Source: Phaeobacter sp. J2-8
GTDB lineage: Bacteria > Pseudomonadota > Alphaproteobacteria > Rhodobacterales > Rhodobacteraceae
Length of the DNA: 64,000 nucleotides
Assembly: GCF_022867865.1 (NCBI RefSeq)
Contig: NZ_JALIEC010000003.1
Coordinates: 124,001-188,000 of the forward strand
Reading direction: 5' to 3'
A model generated the notes under the pieces. The model worked only from the letters and a program-made list of their open reading frames with translations, was not told the DNA's origin and made no database searches. Position 1 is the stretch's first letter. Each line of letters begins with the position of its first letter. Of this stretch, positions 47,369 through 56,300 are shown one piece after another. Made by a program: the position numbers and the translations under genes.

Positions 47369-48847
47369 TCAGGTGCCGCAAAATGTCTTGTAAGGGCCAA
47401 AGTCCCGTGGCGCGGGCCGGGCGTATTCCTTGTGGTCAGGGTGTTCGGTGAACGGTGCGCGCAGCACGTCCAGCAATGTGGCGATCGGGGTCATGTCGCC
47501 AGCTTCGGCTGCGGTCAGCGCCGCTTCGACCAGATGATTGCGCGGGATATAAAGCGGGTTGACCGCGTTCATTGCATCCCTGCGATCTTCGGCGCTGACG
47601 GCCTCGTGCGTCAGGCGGTGCCGCCATGTGGCAAGCCAGGCGGTGATTGCGGTGGCATCGTCAAACAACCCAAGCAGGGCGTCGTCATCGCCGGTTGCGG
47701 CATCGGCCAGATGGCGGAAAAACAACGTGAAATCCACATGTTGCGCGGACAGTGCCGCATAAAGGGCGTTGACAAGGTCACGGTCACCCGGCTGGGTGCC
47801 CGATATCCCGATCTTGGCGGATGCGCCATCTGTCCAGGCCTTGGCATAGCGTTCGGGGAACTGCTGGATTTCCCGTGTCGCGATTTCAATCGCCTTGTCC
47901 TGATCCGGGTCGAGCAGCGGAATCAGCGTTTCCGCCAGACGCGCCAAATTCCATTGCGCGATATTGGGTTGGTTGCCAAAGGCATAGCGCCCAGCGTGAT
48001 CAATTGATGAAAACACCGTCGCCGGGTCGTAATCGTCGATAAAGGCACAAGGACCATAGTCGATGGTTTCGCCGGAAATCGTCATGTTGTCGGTATTCAT
48101 CACCCCATGGACAAAACCGACCTGCATCCAGCCCGCGACCAGATCGGCCTGACGCCGGATCACCGCGCGCAGGAACTGAAGGTAGCGGTCGTCATTCCCG
48201 ATCAGATCGGGATCATGACGGGCAATGGCATAATCCGCCAATTGCCGGACCCGGTCATGTTCGCCCCGCGCGGCAAAGAACTGAAACGTGCCGACCCGCA
48301 GGTGGCTGGCGGCGATCCGCGCCAGGACCGCGCCGGGTTTGGCCGTGTCGCGGTAGACCGTTTCGCCGGTGGTCACCGCGGCCAGCGCCCGGGTCGTGGG
48401 GATGCCAAGCGCATGCATCGCCTCGCCCATCAGGAATTCGCGCAGAACAGGGCCCAGCACCGCCTTGCCATCGCCGCCGCGTGAAAACGGCGTGCGGCCC
48501 GATCCCTTGAGGTGCAGATCGCGGCGCTTGCCGTGACGGTCGATGAGTTCCCCCAACAGGATCGCGCGGCCATCGCCCAATTGCGGGGAAAACCCGCCAA
48601 ATTGATGCCCGGCATAAGCCATGGCCAGGGTTTCGGCCCCCTCCGGGGCCTGTGCGCCGACCAGAATTGCCGCGCCGTCGTCGCTGTCCAGCGCATCGGC
48701 GTCCAGCTGCAATTCTGTGGCCAATTCGGCGTTTAACAGCAAAATACGTGGTTCGGGCACCGTGTCGCCCTTCCATTGCACGTAAAACCCGTCAAGATCG
48801 CGGGCATAGCTATTGTCGAAGGCAAATTTTATGGCAGTCTGGTTCAT
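47369..48847 (-). CDS. selO: SelO-family protein adenylyltransferase (YdiU)
   Basis: 492 residues from ATG 48847 (48865 is an alternative). A pseudokinase-fold enzyme that AMPylates proteins and helps resist oxidative stress. Motifs: FDNSYARDL, GYAGHQFGGFSPQLGDGRAI-type block (AYAGHQFGGFSPQLGDGRAI), GSGRTPFSRGGDGKAVLGPV and GVMNTDNMTISGETIDYGPC. The conserved C-terminal Cys is present (TFCGT). It lies 21 bp upstream of the TraB/GumN gene on the same strand. The msr genes in this region would fit a shared oxidative-stress theme, but no shared promoter is shown. Confidence 0.95.
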   Translation of the reverse strand: MNQTAIKFAFDNSYARDLDGFYVQWKGDTVPEPRILLLNAELATELQLDADALDSDDGAAILVGAQAPEGAETLAMAYAGHQFGGFSPQLGDGRAILLGELIDRHGKRRDLHLKGSGRTPFSRGGDGKAVLGPVLREFLMGEAMHALGIPTTRALAAVTTGETVYRDTAKPGAVLARIAASHLRVGTFQFFAARGEHDRVRQLADYAIARHDPDLIGNDDRYLQFLRAVIRRQADLVAGWMQVGFVHGVMNTDNMTISGETIDYGPCAFIDDYDPATVFSSIDHAGRYAFGNQPNIAQWNLARLAETLIPLLDPDQDKAIEIATREIQQFPERYAKAWTDGASAKIGISGTQPGDRDLVNALYAALSAQHVDFTLFFRHLADAATGDDDALLGLFDDATAITAWLATWRHRLTHEAVSAEDRRDAMNAVNPLYIPRNHLVEAALTAAEAGDMTPIATLLDVLRAPFTEHPDHKEYARPAPRDFGPYKTFCGT

Positions 48848-48949
48848 GTCCCATAGGTGGGTCATTCCGGGCGGATTTCCAAGGGGTTCTTGCCCATATC
48901 ATCGCGTCTCGGCGACCGCCCGCCCCGGAAAAGAGGAGCCACATTGCCC

Positions 48950-50335
48950 ATGTCATTGTTCCGAAACCTGTGTCTGGCGGGGATTTCCGCCTTCTGCATG
49001 CTGTCTTTTGCCAGTGGGGCGCGTGCCGCCACCCTCGAAGACCATACAGACAGCTACATGGGCTGTCGCGCCCGGTTGAGCGGGGTGATTGGCCCCGGCG
49101 ACGCCGACAAGATCAAGGCATGGATCGCAACCGAAAAACAGCGGCTTCTGGACAGGACCAGCACCTTGCCGCCGGGATCACAATTGGGCCAGAGCCGCCT
49201 GTGTCTCGACAGCCCCGGCGGCAGCTTTGCCGAGGCCGTGCGGATCGTGGATGTCATCTTTGGCGAATTGGGCACGGCGGTGCCGCGCGGGGCGGAATGC
49301 CTGTCGGCCTGTTCCATGGTGTTCATGGCGGGGTCTTTTTCCACCGAAAGCGACGCCGGGGTCGTGGCCAATCGCAAATTGCATGCCGCCGGGCGGTTGG
49401 GATTTCATGCGCCCTCGCTTGAAGTGGCGGCCGGGCAATACAGCGAAGCGCAGGTCAACAAGGCCTACAGGATTGCCGTGACAGCGCTGGGTGATCTGAT
49501 GCAGCGCATGGGGGTGATGAAACTGTCGCAAACCCTGATTGCCGAAATGCTGGCCACCCCGCCGGATGACATGTTTTATATCGACACGGTGCATCGCGCC
49601 GGGCGTTGGCTGATCCCGGTTGTCGGAACGGTGCGCCCACAGGAGGTCACGGCCCTGGCCGCGAGCAATGTCTGTGGGGCGTATTATGGCTGGGTGGGTG
49701 ATCGGCTTGCCACCAATGGTCTGGGGTTCGTGGCTGATCCGGCCAACCGATTTGGCTGGGATCCGAAAATCACCCACGAAAACGACAGTATTCAGGTCGA
49801 AATGGAAGGGTTCGGGCAGGAAGGCGCGATGCGATGCCGGTTGTGGATTTCGCCCGACACCGCAATTGCGGATGAATTGCAAAGCTTTGGCGGCGGTTTC
49901 GCCCATGTGTCGATCGGCGACGACGATATCGGATTCGAGGCCTCGCCCGCGCTGTTTTTTGATCCGCGCACGCCGCTGGTGGCGTTGGCACGGCCAAATG
50001 ATGACCAGATCATCCTGCGGGATGTGGCGGATTTCAATCCCACTGAACGGCGTGAAATGCAGGGGCGTTGCAGCGTCTGGAGTTCTGGCCAAATGCTGGA
50101 CAACGATCCCTGTACCAAACAGGTTGCGGAAACCATGATGGACGATCTGAAACTCTATGTCCTGGAAACCTTTGTCTGGCCGTCGGGGGCCAAAACGGTG
50201 CTGGAGACGCTGAATTTCGCAACCAAGATCAATGGGGCCAAGGCGGAACGGATGTGGGACAATCTGCCGGACAATGCCGTGTGCTATTTGAATTCGGCCT
50301 CAGGCAACATGTTTTGTTTTCAAGAGGCGGGGTAG
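48950..50335 (+). CDS. Periplasmic protein with ClpP/crotonase-like fold, function unknown
   Basis: 461 residues. Sec signal FRNLCLAGISAFCMLSFASG (cleavage near ARA). Then RLCLDSPGGSFAEAVRIVDV and AECLSACSMVFMAGSF show the SPGG oxyanion-type loop and a C-SAC-S segment; the Ser in SAC-S would be the nucleophile position of ClpP. The His in LGFHAP is a possible second catalytic residue. The second half (NVCGAYYGWVGDR, later CRLWISPDTAIADEL) has several Cys. Such proteins of the COG3904 type are unexplained. AGAGGAG is 12 bases before ATG 48950; divergent from selO. Confidence 0.6.
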   Translation: MSLFRNLCLAGISAFCMLSFASGARAATLEDHTDSYMGCRARLSGVIGPGDADKIKAWIATEKQRLLDRTSTLPPGSQLGQSRLCLDSPGGSFAEAVRIVDVIFGELGTAVPRGAECLSACSMVFMAGSFSTESDAGVVANRKLHAAGRLGFHAPSLEVAAGQYSEAQVNKAYRIAVTALGDLMQRMGVMKLSQTLIAEMLATPPDDMFYIDTVHRAGRWLIPVVGTVRPQEVTALAASNVCGAYYGWVGDRLATNGLGFVADPANRFGWDPKITHENDSIQVEMEGFGQEGAMRCRLWISPDTAIADELQSFGGGFAHVSIGDDDIGFEASPALFFDPRTPLVALARPNDDQIILRDVADFNPTERREMQGRCSVWSSGQMLDNDPCTKQVAETMMDDLKLYVLETFVWPSGAKTVLETLNFATKINGAKAERMWDNLPDNAVCYLNSASGNMFCFQEAG

Positions 50336-50383
50336 GGGCGCGCAGCGCATGTGCTGGCGCCCCTGATCCTGTGCAACCGCTCG

Positions 50384-50890
50384 TTATTCTGCCGCGTCGC
50401 GTTTCGGCAAAACCCAGTCGGGCCGCGCGAAGTGGCAGGTATAGCCGTGGGGCAGGCGTTCCAGATAATCCTGATGCTCTGGCTCGGCCTCCCAGAAGGC
50501 ACCTGCCGGTTCCACCTCGGTCACGACCTTGCCGGGCCAGATGCCAGAGGCATCGACATCGGCAATGGTGTCCAGCGCCACTGCTTTTTGATCCTCATCG
50601 ACGTAATAAATCGCCGAGCGATAGGACAATCCCCGGTCATTGCCCTGCTGGTTCATCGTGCTGGGATCGTGGATCTGAAAGAAGAATTCCAGAAGCTGCC
50701 GATAGCTGACCTTGTCAGGATCAAACAGGATTTCAATGCCCTCGGCATGGGTGCCGTGGTTGCGATAGGTGGCGTTTTCCACATCTCCACCGGTATAGCC
50801 GACACGGGTTTTCAGGACACCGGGACGCTTGCGGATCAGATCCTGCATCCCCCAGAAACATCCCCCCGCCAGAACTGCACGTGCGCTCAT
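50384..50890 (-). CDS. msrA: Peptide-methionine (S)-S-oxide reductase
   Basis: 168 residues. It repairs methionine-S-sulfoxide. The catalytic block is [20 protein letters not shown] (GCFWG, Cys nucleophile); [20 protein letters not shown] and [16 protein letters not shown] are also standard. Its ATG overlaps the msrB stop (ATGA at 50890-50887), so msrBA is translationally coupled. Confidence 0.97.
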   Translation of the reverse strand: MSARAVLAGGCFWGMQDLIRKRPGVLKTRVGYTGGDVENATYRNHGTHAEGIEILFDPDKVSYRQLLEFFFQIHDPSTMNQQGNDRGLSYRSAIYYVDEDQKAVALDTIADVDASGIWPGKVVTEVEPAGAFWEAEPEHQDYLERLPHGYTCHFARPDWVLPKRDAAE

Positions 50891-51336
50891 GATGAGACCT
50901 CCTCAACTTGATCAAGATAATCGCCATAGCCTTCATCCACCATTGCGTCGCGGTGAACGAACCGCAATGAGGCAGAGTTGATGCAATAGCGCAGGCCGCC
51001 GCGGTCGCGTGGACCGTCGGGGAAAACATGGCCAAGGTGGCTGTCGCCATGGGTCGACCGGACCTCGGTGCGGATCATGCCAAGGCTGGTGTCGCGCAAT
51101 TCGGCCACATGGGCCGGTTCGATCGGTTTGGTAAAGCTGGGCCAGCCACATCCCGATTCAAATTTGTCGGACGAGGCAAACAGCGGCTCGCCGGACACGA
51201 TGTCGACATAGATGCCCGGTTCTGCGTGGTCGTTGTATTGGCCGGTAAAGGGGCGTTCGGTGCCGCTTTCCTGGGTCACGCGATATTCTTCGGGTGTCAG
51301 TGCGGCAATGGCGTCGGCGGATTTCTGATAGCTCAT
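50887..51336 (-). CDS. msrB: Peptide-methionine (R)-S-oxide reductase
   Basis: 149 residues from ATG 51336 (GGAGG upstream). It reduces methionine-R-sulfoxide. [15 protein letters not shown] and [20 protein letters not shown] with catalytic Cys ([11 protein letters not shown]) are present. The two CxxC zinc motifs of the E. coli form are replaced ([11 protein letters not shown] and [13 protein letters not shown]), so this is a zinc-free MsrB. Upstream of msrA in one operon. Confidence 0.97.
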   Translation of the reverse strand: MSYQKSADAIAALTPEEYRVTQESGTERPFTGQYNDHAEPGIYVDIVSGEPLFASSDKFESGCGWPSFTKPIEPAHVAELRDTSLGMIRTEVRSTHGDSHLGHVFPDGPRDRGGLRYCINSASLRFVHRDAMVDEGYGDYLDQVEEVSS

Positions 51337-51438
51337 TTGCAGGGCCTCCTGTCTTGGATCTTGCTCATGTGGGGCGTTGGCGGGCAATTGTCCAATATCT
51401 GTCAATGCTGTCACGTGCCTGTGAGCGATCTGGTGTGG

Positions 51439-52883
51439 CTATTGTCGCAGCGGTTTCAGCGCGATGTAAAGCGCGCGATACCGGGCGAGGCGGTCTGCGT
51501 GATAACCGGCCTTGTCTATGCGGGGGGCAAAGATGCGGTCGGTTGGCGGTCTTTGACCCAGATCGGCCAATGTCGCCGCGCCAATGGCAACGGCGGCCAT
51601 ACGCGCCGCGCCCAGTGCCGGCCGCTTTCCGCGCCAGCCCCGCGATGCAACGTAAGGCCGGTGGCATCGGCAATGGTCTGTAACAGCAGATCCGATCTTG
51701 TGCCGCCCCCAATGGCCAATAGCGGCTGGGGGATGTCCGTGGTTTGGCGCATCGCATCCGCCGCGTCACAAAAGGTATAGGCAATCGCATCGACAACCGC
51801 GCGCATCATCTCGCCAGATCCGGTGGCATCGCCAAGGCCGTAAAACGCGCCGCGAATGCGGCTGTCGCCATGTGGTGTCCGCTCGCCCGTGAGATAGGGC
51901 AGGAACAGCGGGATGTTGGTGTCAGCCTGTTGTGCCTTGGCCAGAAGATCGCCGACGGGCTGATCCGTGACGCCGGCGAACCAGCTCATTGGGCGGGCGC
52001 CATTCAGCATCGCCGCCATCTGGAACCAACGATTGGGCAGGCAGTGGGCTAAGGAATGCAATCCCGCCTCCGGGGCCGCGCGATAACCATCGGTGGTGAC
52101 AAACAATTGCCCCGACGTGCCAAGCGAAATGAAGCCCCGCCCCGGATCAACCGCGCCGAGCGATACCGCCCCAGCCGCCGCATCCCCCCCGCCAACGGCA
52201 ATTGGAAGACCGGCTGGCAGACCCAGTTCCTTTGCCGCCTCTTGCCGCAGCGTGCAGGCCAGATCGGTGCCATTCCTCACCTGCGGCAGCCAGGCCGGAT
52301 CGGTTGCGGTGGCCTTGCAAAGCGCCGTCGACCATTGGCCAGCGGCCTGATCAAACCACCATGTGCCGGCGGCGTCGCATCTGTCGGTGACATGGGTGTT
52401 GTGCAGCCAAAGCCCGAGATAATCCTTGGGCAGGCAAATGCGGTGGATCTTGGCATAGGTGTCCGGCTCATGCGCGGCCAGCCAGGCGATTTTCGGCGCC
52501 GTGAATCCCGGCATCGGCCGCACGCCGGCGATCTCTGCCAGGGCGGGGTGATCCTGTGTCAGCGCGTTGCAGATCCCGTCAGCCCGGCCATCATTCCACA
52601 GGATCGCCGGGCGCAACGGGCGATTGTCGGCCCCAAGCACCACCGCGCCATGCATCTGCCCCGAAAGACCCATCGCACGCACCGCGCCAAGGTCGTATTG
52701 CCCCGCCAGATCGCGCAGGGCCTGCCGCGTTGCGTGCCGCCAGCTCTCGGGGTCCTGTTCGCTTTGGTCGGCGCTGGGCGTGTGGGTTGCAAGCGGCGCG
52801 GTGGCGCTTGCGATCAAGTGCAGATCGGCCCCGACCAGAGAGGTTTTGACGGCGGAGGTGCCAATATCAATGCCTAGAAACAT
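51439..52883 (-). CDS. xylB: Xylulokinase (FGGY kinase), frameshifted near the C-terminus
   Basis: MFLGIDIGTSAVKTSLVGAD, LSGQMHGAVVLGADNRPLRP and ILWNDGRADG are XylB signatures; AVGGGDAAAGAVSLGAVDPG and LTGERTPHGDSRIRGAFYGL follow. The frame breaks at 51620-51621 (AGC-GGC-CGGCA): with one C added it reads GPALGAARMAAVAIGAATLA and ends at TAG 51439, giving 481 residues; the uncorrected end (GRHWARRVWPPLP...) is nonsense. It phosphorylates D-xylulose to enter the pentose-phosphate pathway. It is downstream of frcBCA but separated by a terminator. Confidence 0.9.
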
Positions 52884-52951
52884 ATGAAATCCGAGGTTGG
52901 GTGTGGGTCATCCTAGCGCCACTGCGCCATGGCGCGATAGGGGGGAACAAC

Positions 52952-52979
52952 AAAGGCCCCGGAATTTTCCGGGGCCTTT
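52952..52979 (-). terminator. Terminator between frcA and xylB
   Basis: AAAGGCCCCGGAA/TTTTCCGGGGCCTTT (52952-52979) forms a stem of about 12 bp with a very short loop, 24 bp after the frcA stop. On the minus strand it is followed by G-TTG-TTG rather than a solid T-run, so read-through to xylB is possible. Confidence 0.8.
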
Positions 52980-53002
52980 GCGGTGATTTGATTTGGCCCG
53001 GA

Positions 53003-53809
53003 TCAGGCCGCTTCGGCGCCTTCGGGCACCTTGGCACCGGTCATGAAGGCCACAGCGTCCGACATGGAGTAATCCTTGGGGTTGATGACGCAAAGCCGCT
53101 TGCCCAGCCGGTGAATGTGGATGCGGTCTGCGACCTCGAACACATGCGGCATGTTGTGGCTGATCAGGATGATCGGAATCCCGCGCGAGCGGACATCAAG
53201 GATCAATTCCAGCACCTTGCGGCTCTCCTTGACCCCTAAAGCGGCGGTGGGTTCGTCGAGGATGATCACCTTTGACCCAAAGGCCGCAGCACGCGCCACC
53301 GCAACCCCCTGACGCTGGCCACCCGACAGGGTTTCGACCGCCTGATTGATGTTCTGAATCGTCATCAATCCCAGCTCAGAGAGCTTTTCGCGGGCGAATT
53401 CCTCCATCGCCTTTTTGTCCAGCTTGCGCAGGAACTTGCCCATGAAATCCTTGCGCAGGATTTCGCGCCCCATGAACATGTTGTCGGCAATCGACAGGGC
53501 GGGGGACATGGCCAGCGTCTGATAGACGGTTTCGATCCCGGCGTTGCGGGCATCAATCGGTGATTGGAATTTCACCTTCTTGCCCTCCAGCTCGACCGTG
53601 CCTTCGTCGGGAATGACCGCGCCGGAGACTGCTTTGATCAGGGTGGATTTGCCCGCGCCATTGTCGCCGATCACCGCCAGGATTTCGCCCGGATAGAGAT
53701 CGAAATCACAATTGTCCAACGCCGTGACCTTGCCATAGCGTTTGGTCAGATTGCGGCCTTTCAACAATGGGGTGCCACGGTCCGTTGCAGTATTTTGCAG
53801 AATGCTCAT
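53003..53809 (-). CDS. frcA: Fructose-type ABC importer, ATP-binding protein
   Basis: 268 residues from ATG 53809. A single nucleotide-binding domain: Walker A IGDNGAGKSTLIKAVSG, Q-loop TVYQTLAMSP, signature ETLSGGQRQGVAVARAAAFG and Walker B VIILDEPTAALGVKESRKVL. Unlike RbsA/XylG it has only one domain, as FrcA does. The frcC stop overlaps its ATG. Last gene of frcBCA. Confidence 0.9.
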   Translation of the reverse strand: MSILQNTATDRGTPLLKGRNLTKRYGKVTALDNCDFDLYPGEILAVIGDNGAGKSTLIKAVSGAVIPDEGTVELEGKKVKFQSPIDARNAGIETVYQTLAMSPALSIADNMFMGREILRKDFMGKFLRKLDKKAMEEFAREKLSELGLMTIQNINQAVETLSGGQRQGVAVARAAAFGSKVIILDEPTAALGVKESRKVLELILDVRSRGIPIILISHNMPHVFEVADRIHIHRLGKRLCVINPKDYSMSDAVAFMTGAKVPEGAEAA

Positions 53810-54873
53810 GCCGACACCTTTCTGATCCATTGATCCACGGCCACAGCGCCAATGATCAATGCGCCGATAAGAAGGAAGGTCCATTGCGGGTTCGCCCCGC
53901 CCATGCGCAGGCCAAGTTCGAACACACCCACAATCAATGCGCCAAAGAATGCCCCGACAATCGACCCCCGCCCACCAAAGAGCGAGATGCCACCAATCAC
54001 CACGGCGGTGATTGACTGAATGTTGCCGATGACCCCGGTGGTGGCCGACGGCGACACCGATCCAAAGCGGCCAATCATCACCCAGCCGGCCAACGCGCAG
54101 ATGAAACCAACAACCATATAAACCGACATCAGGGTTTTGTGCACATCGACACCGGCCAGTTCTGCGGCCTCTGGGTCATCCCCGACGGCATAGACATGGC
54201 GGCCCCAGGCGGTCGAGCGCAGCGCATAGGCCAGGATCGCAACCAGGGCAATCATCAGGAACACGCCCAGGGTGAACCGCGCGCCGCCGACGCTGAATGT
54301 GGTGCCAAGGAATTGCAGGAACGGCGCTTCGGCCTCGATGTCCTGTGACCGGATGGTTTCATTGGCGGAATACAGGTAGTTGGCCGCCAAAACGATCTGC
54401 CACATACCCAGCGTGACAATGAAGGGCGGCAGTTTCACCCGGCTGACAAGCCAGCCATTGGCCGCGCCAATGCCGGTGCCCACGGCCAGACCGCCCAGAA
54501 CCGCAAAGAACGGCGGCAGGCCATAATCAAAGGAAAATTTACCCATTACAACCGTGCAGAGCACCGCAATCGCCCCGACCGACAGGTCGATGCCCGCCGT
54601 CAGGATGATCAGCGTCTGCGCCGCAGCCAACACGCCGACGATCTGCACCTGTTGCAGGATCAGGGTCATGGCAAATGGTGAAAAGAATTTACTGCCCAGC
54701 ACCAGCCCAAAGACGATGATGGCGGCGACCAGAACGATCAGCGGCACCAGCGCCGGGGTTGTGTGTAACAAGTGGTGGAAGCGGCCCACCAGGCCTTTGT
54801 TGTGCTCGTCAAAGGATGCGACGTCGGTGTTCGCCTCCTGAATGACGGATTCGTAATTGTCCGCGTTGGACAT
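53806..54873 (-). CDS. frcC: Fructose-type ABC importer, permease
   Basis: 355 residues, with about eight to ten membrane helices of the BPD_transp_2 family. Blocks are TLILQQVQIVGVLAAAQTLI, ILTAGIDLSVGAIAVLCTVV and WGRHVYAVGDDPEAAELAGV, with ISLFGGRGSIVGAFFGALIV. It starts MSNADNYESVIQEAN, as FrcC-like permeases of the Rhizobiaceae and Rhodobacterales do. An attenuator-like hairpin separates it from frcB. Confidence 0.9.
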   Translation of the reverse strand: MSNADNYESVIQEANTDVASFDEHNKGLVGRFHHLLHTTPALVPLIVLVAAIIVFGLVLGSKFFSPFAMTLILQQVQIVGVLAAAQTLIILTAGIDLSVGAIAVLCTVVMGKFSFDYGLPPFFAVLGGLAVGTGIGAANGWLVSRVKLPPFIVTLGMWQIVLAANYLYSANETIRSQDIEAEAPFLQFLGTTFSVGGARFTLGVFLMIALVAILAYALRSTAWGRHVYAVGDDPEAAELAGVDVHKTLMSVYMVVGFICALAGWVMIGRFGSVSPSATTGVIGNIQSITAVVIGGISLFGGRGSIVGAFFGALIVGVFELGLRMGGANPQWTFLLIGALIIGAVAVDQWIRKVSA

Positions 54874-54919
54874 GTTCCCCTCCGTAAGATCAAAAACGCG
54901 TTTTGGCGTTCGGGAATAG

Positions 54920-54949
54920 AAAAAGGGGACGGACAGGCTGCCCGCCCCC
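54920..54949 (-). terminator. Hairpin with T-run between frcB and frcC (putative attenuator)
   Basis: On the minus strand the RNA forms an 11-bp stem with two G-U pairs (54949-54939 with 54935-54925, loop GCC), immediately followed by TTTTT (54924-54920). This is a terminator-shaped element inside the operon. It would let frcB be made in excess over frcC and frcA, as is usual for binding-protein genes. Confidence 0.7.
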
Positions 54950-55108
54950 GGGATGCTTCAGCTTGCTGTGGCGGATGCGCTTACGTCAGCCGCTGGATGA
55001 TCGGTCTGATGTCAGACGATGCAAGGGACAGGGCCGTGGCCCGGATACCTGAAACTCTGGGAATATATGTGATAACCGGACCGCTGATGCGGCCCGGCGC
55101 TCAGGTAT

Positions 55109-56127
55109 TTAGCCCCAGCAGAGATCTTTGCCTTCGGCAACCGAGATCGAGTTAACGCCGTCGGCGGGTTTGTCGGTCACCAGTGCCACACCGGTGTCAA
55201 AGAAACCTTTGCCTTCGGTCGCGGCGGCTTGGTGCCGTCCTTGGCCCATGCGGCAATCGCTTCGATCCCTTTGGAGGCCATCAGCAGGGGATATTGCTGC
55301 GATGTCGCGCCGATAATGCCTTCTTCGACATTGGCAACACCGGGGCAGCCGCCATCAACCGACACGATCAGAACGTCATTTTCGCGACCAATGGCCTTCA
55401 GCGCTTCATAAGCGCCGGCAGCGGCAGGTTCGTTGATGGTGTAGACCACGTTGATCATCGGATCAGAGGCGAGGAGGTTTTCCATCGCGCGGCGGCCGCC
55501 TTCTTCGTTGCCCTGGGTCACGTCGTTGCCAACGATGCGGGCATCGTCTTCGTCACCCCATTTGTTCGGATCGCCGAGATCAATGCCGAACCCCTGCAAG
55601 AAGCCCTGGTCGCGCAGAACACCAACCGATGGCTGGCTGACCGCAAGGTCGAGCATCGCGATTTTCGCATTGGCGGCTTCGTCGCCCAATGTGGCGGCGG
55701 CCCATTTGCCAATCAGCTCACCCGCAAGGAAGTTGTCGGTGGCAAAGGTCATGTCGGCGCTGTCGATCGGCTCCAGCGGGGTGTCGAGCGCGATGACCAG
55801 AATGCCGGCGTCCCGCGCCTGTTGTACCACGGGCACGATTCCGGCGGTGTCGGATGCGGTCAACAGGATGCCCTTGGCGCCATTGGCGATGCAGGTTTCG
55901 ATGGCCGCGACCTGGGTGTCGTTGTCGCCGTCAACTTTACCGGCATAGGAATTCAGCGAGATCCCCAGTTCCTCGGCCTTGGCGGCCGCACCTTCGCGCA
56001 TTTTGACAAAAAACGGGTTGGTGTCGGTCTTGGTGATCAGACAGGCGTTGACGGCGTGGCTTTCGGCATTGGCGACGCCCGCCAGTGTTGCAAAGGAAAT
56101 TGCGCTACCCAAAAGTAGTTTTTTCAT
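55109..56127 (-). CDS. frcB: Fructose-type ABC importer, periplasmic binding protein, frameshifted near its end
   Basis: Sec signal [20 protein letters not shown]; then [60 protein letters not shown] and [40 protein letters not shown]. This matches the FrcB pattern. The frame breaks at about 55225/55226 (ACC-AAG-CC-GCC). Adding one base continues as [20 protein letters not shown] to the conserved LCWG end at TAA 55109, total about 339 residues. The uncorrected version ends in 10 off-frame residues. Binds fructose or a related sugar; first gene of frcBCA. Confidence 0.9.
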
Positions 56128-56237
56128 GATGTCCTCCCAGAGACATTTGATTTTGGCCCGAAACTGGGCCTTTCTCCCCGAATTCGCCCTTTTGGAGCGA
56201 GATCACCGTTATATGATCTGATTCTGTTTCATGCGTC

Positions 56238-56266
56238 AATTAATAAATCATGTTGATTTATTAATT
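56238..56266. promoter_or_regulatory. Perfect 29-bp palindrome in the frcB-frcR intergenic region
   Basis: Arms AATTAATAAATCA (56238-56250) and TGATTTATTAATT (56254-56266) are exactly inverted around TGT. The site lies between divergent frcB (start 56127) and the ROK regulator (start 56301). ROK repressors such as NagC and Mlc bind long A+T-rich palindromes of this form, so it is the likely operator for both directions. Confidence 0.8.
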
Positions 56267-56300
56267 ACGAAATGGCAGGGTAGGTAAGGGAGGAAATGCC

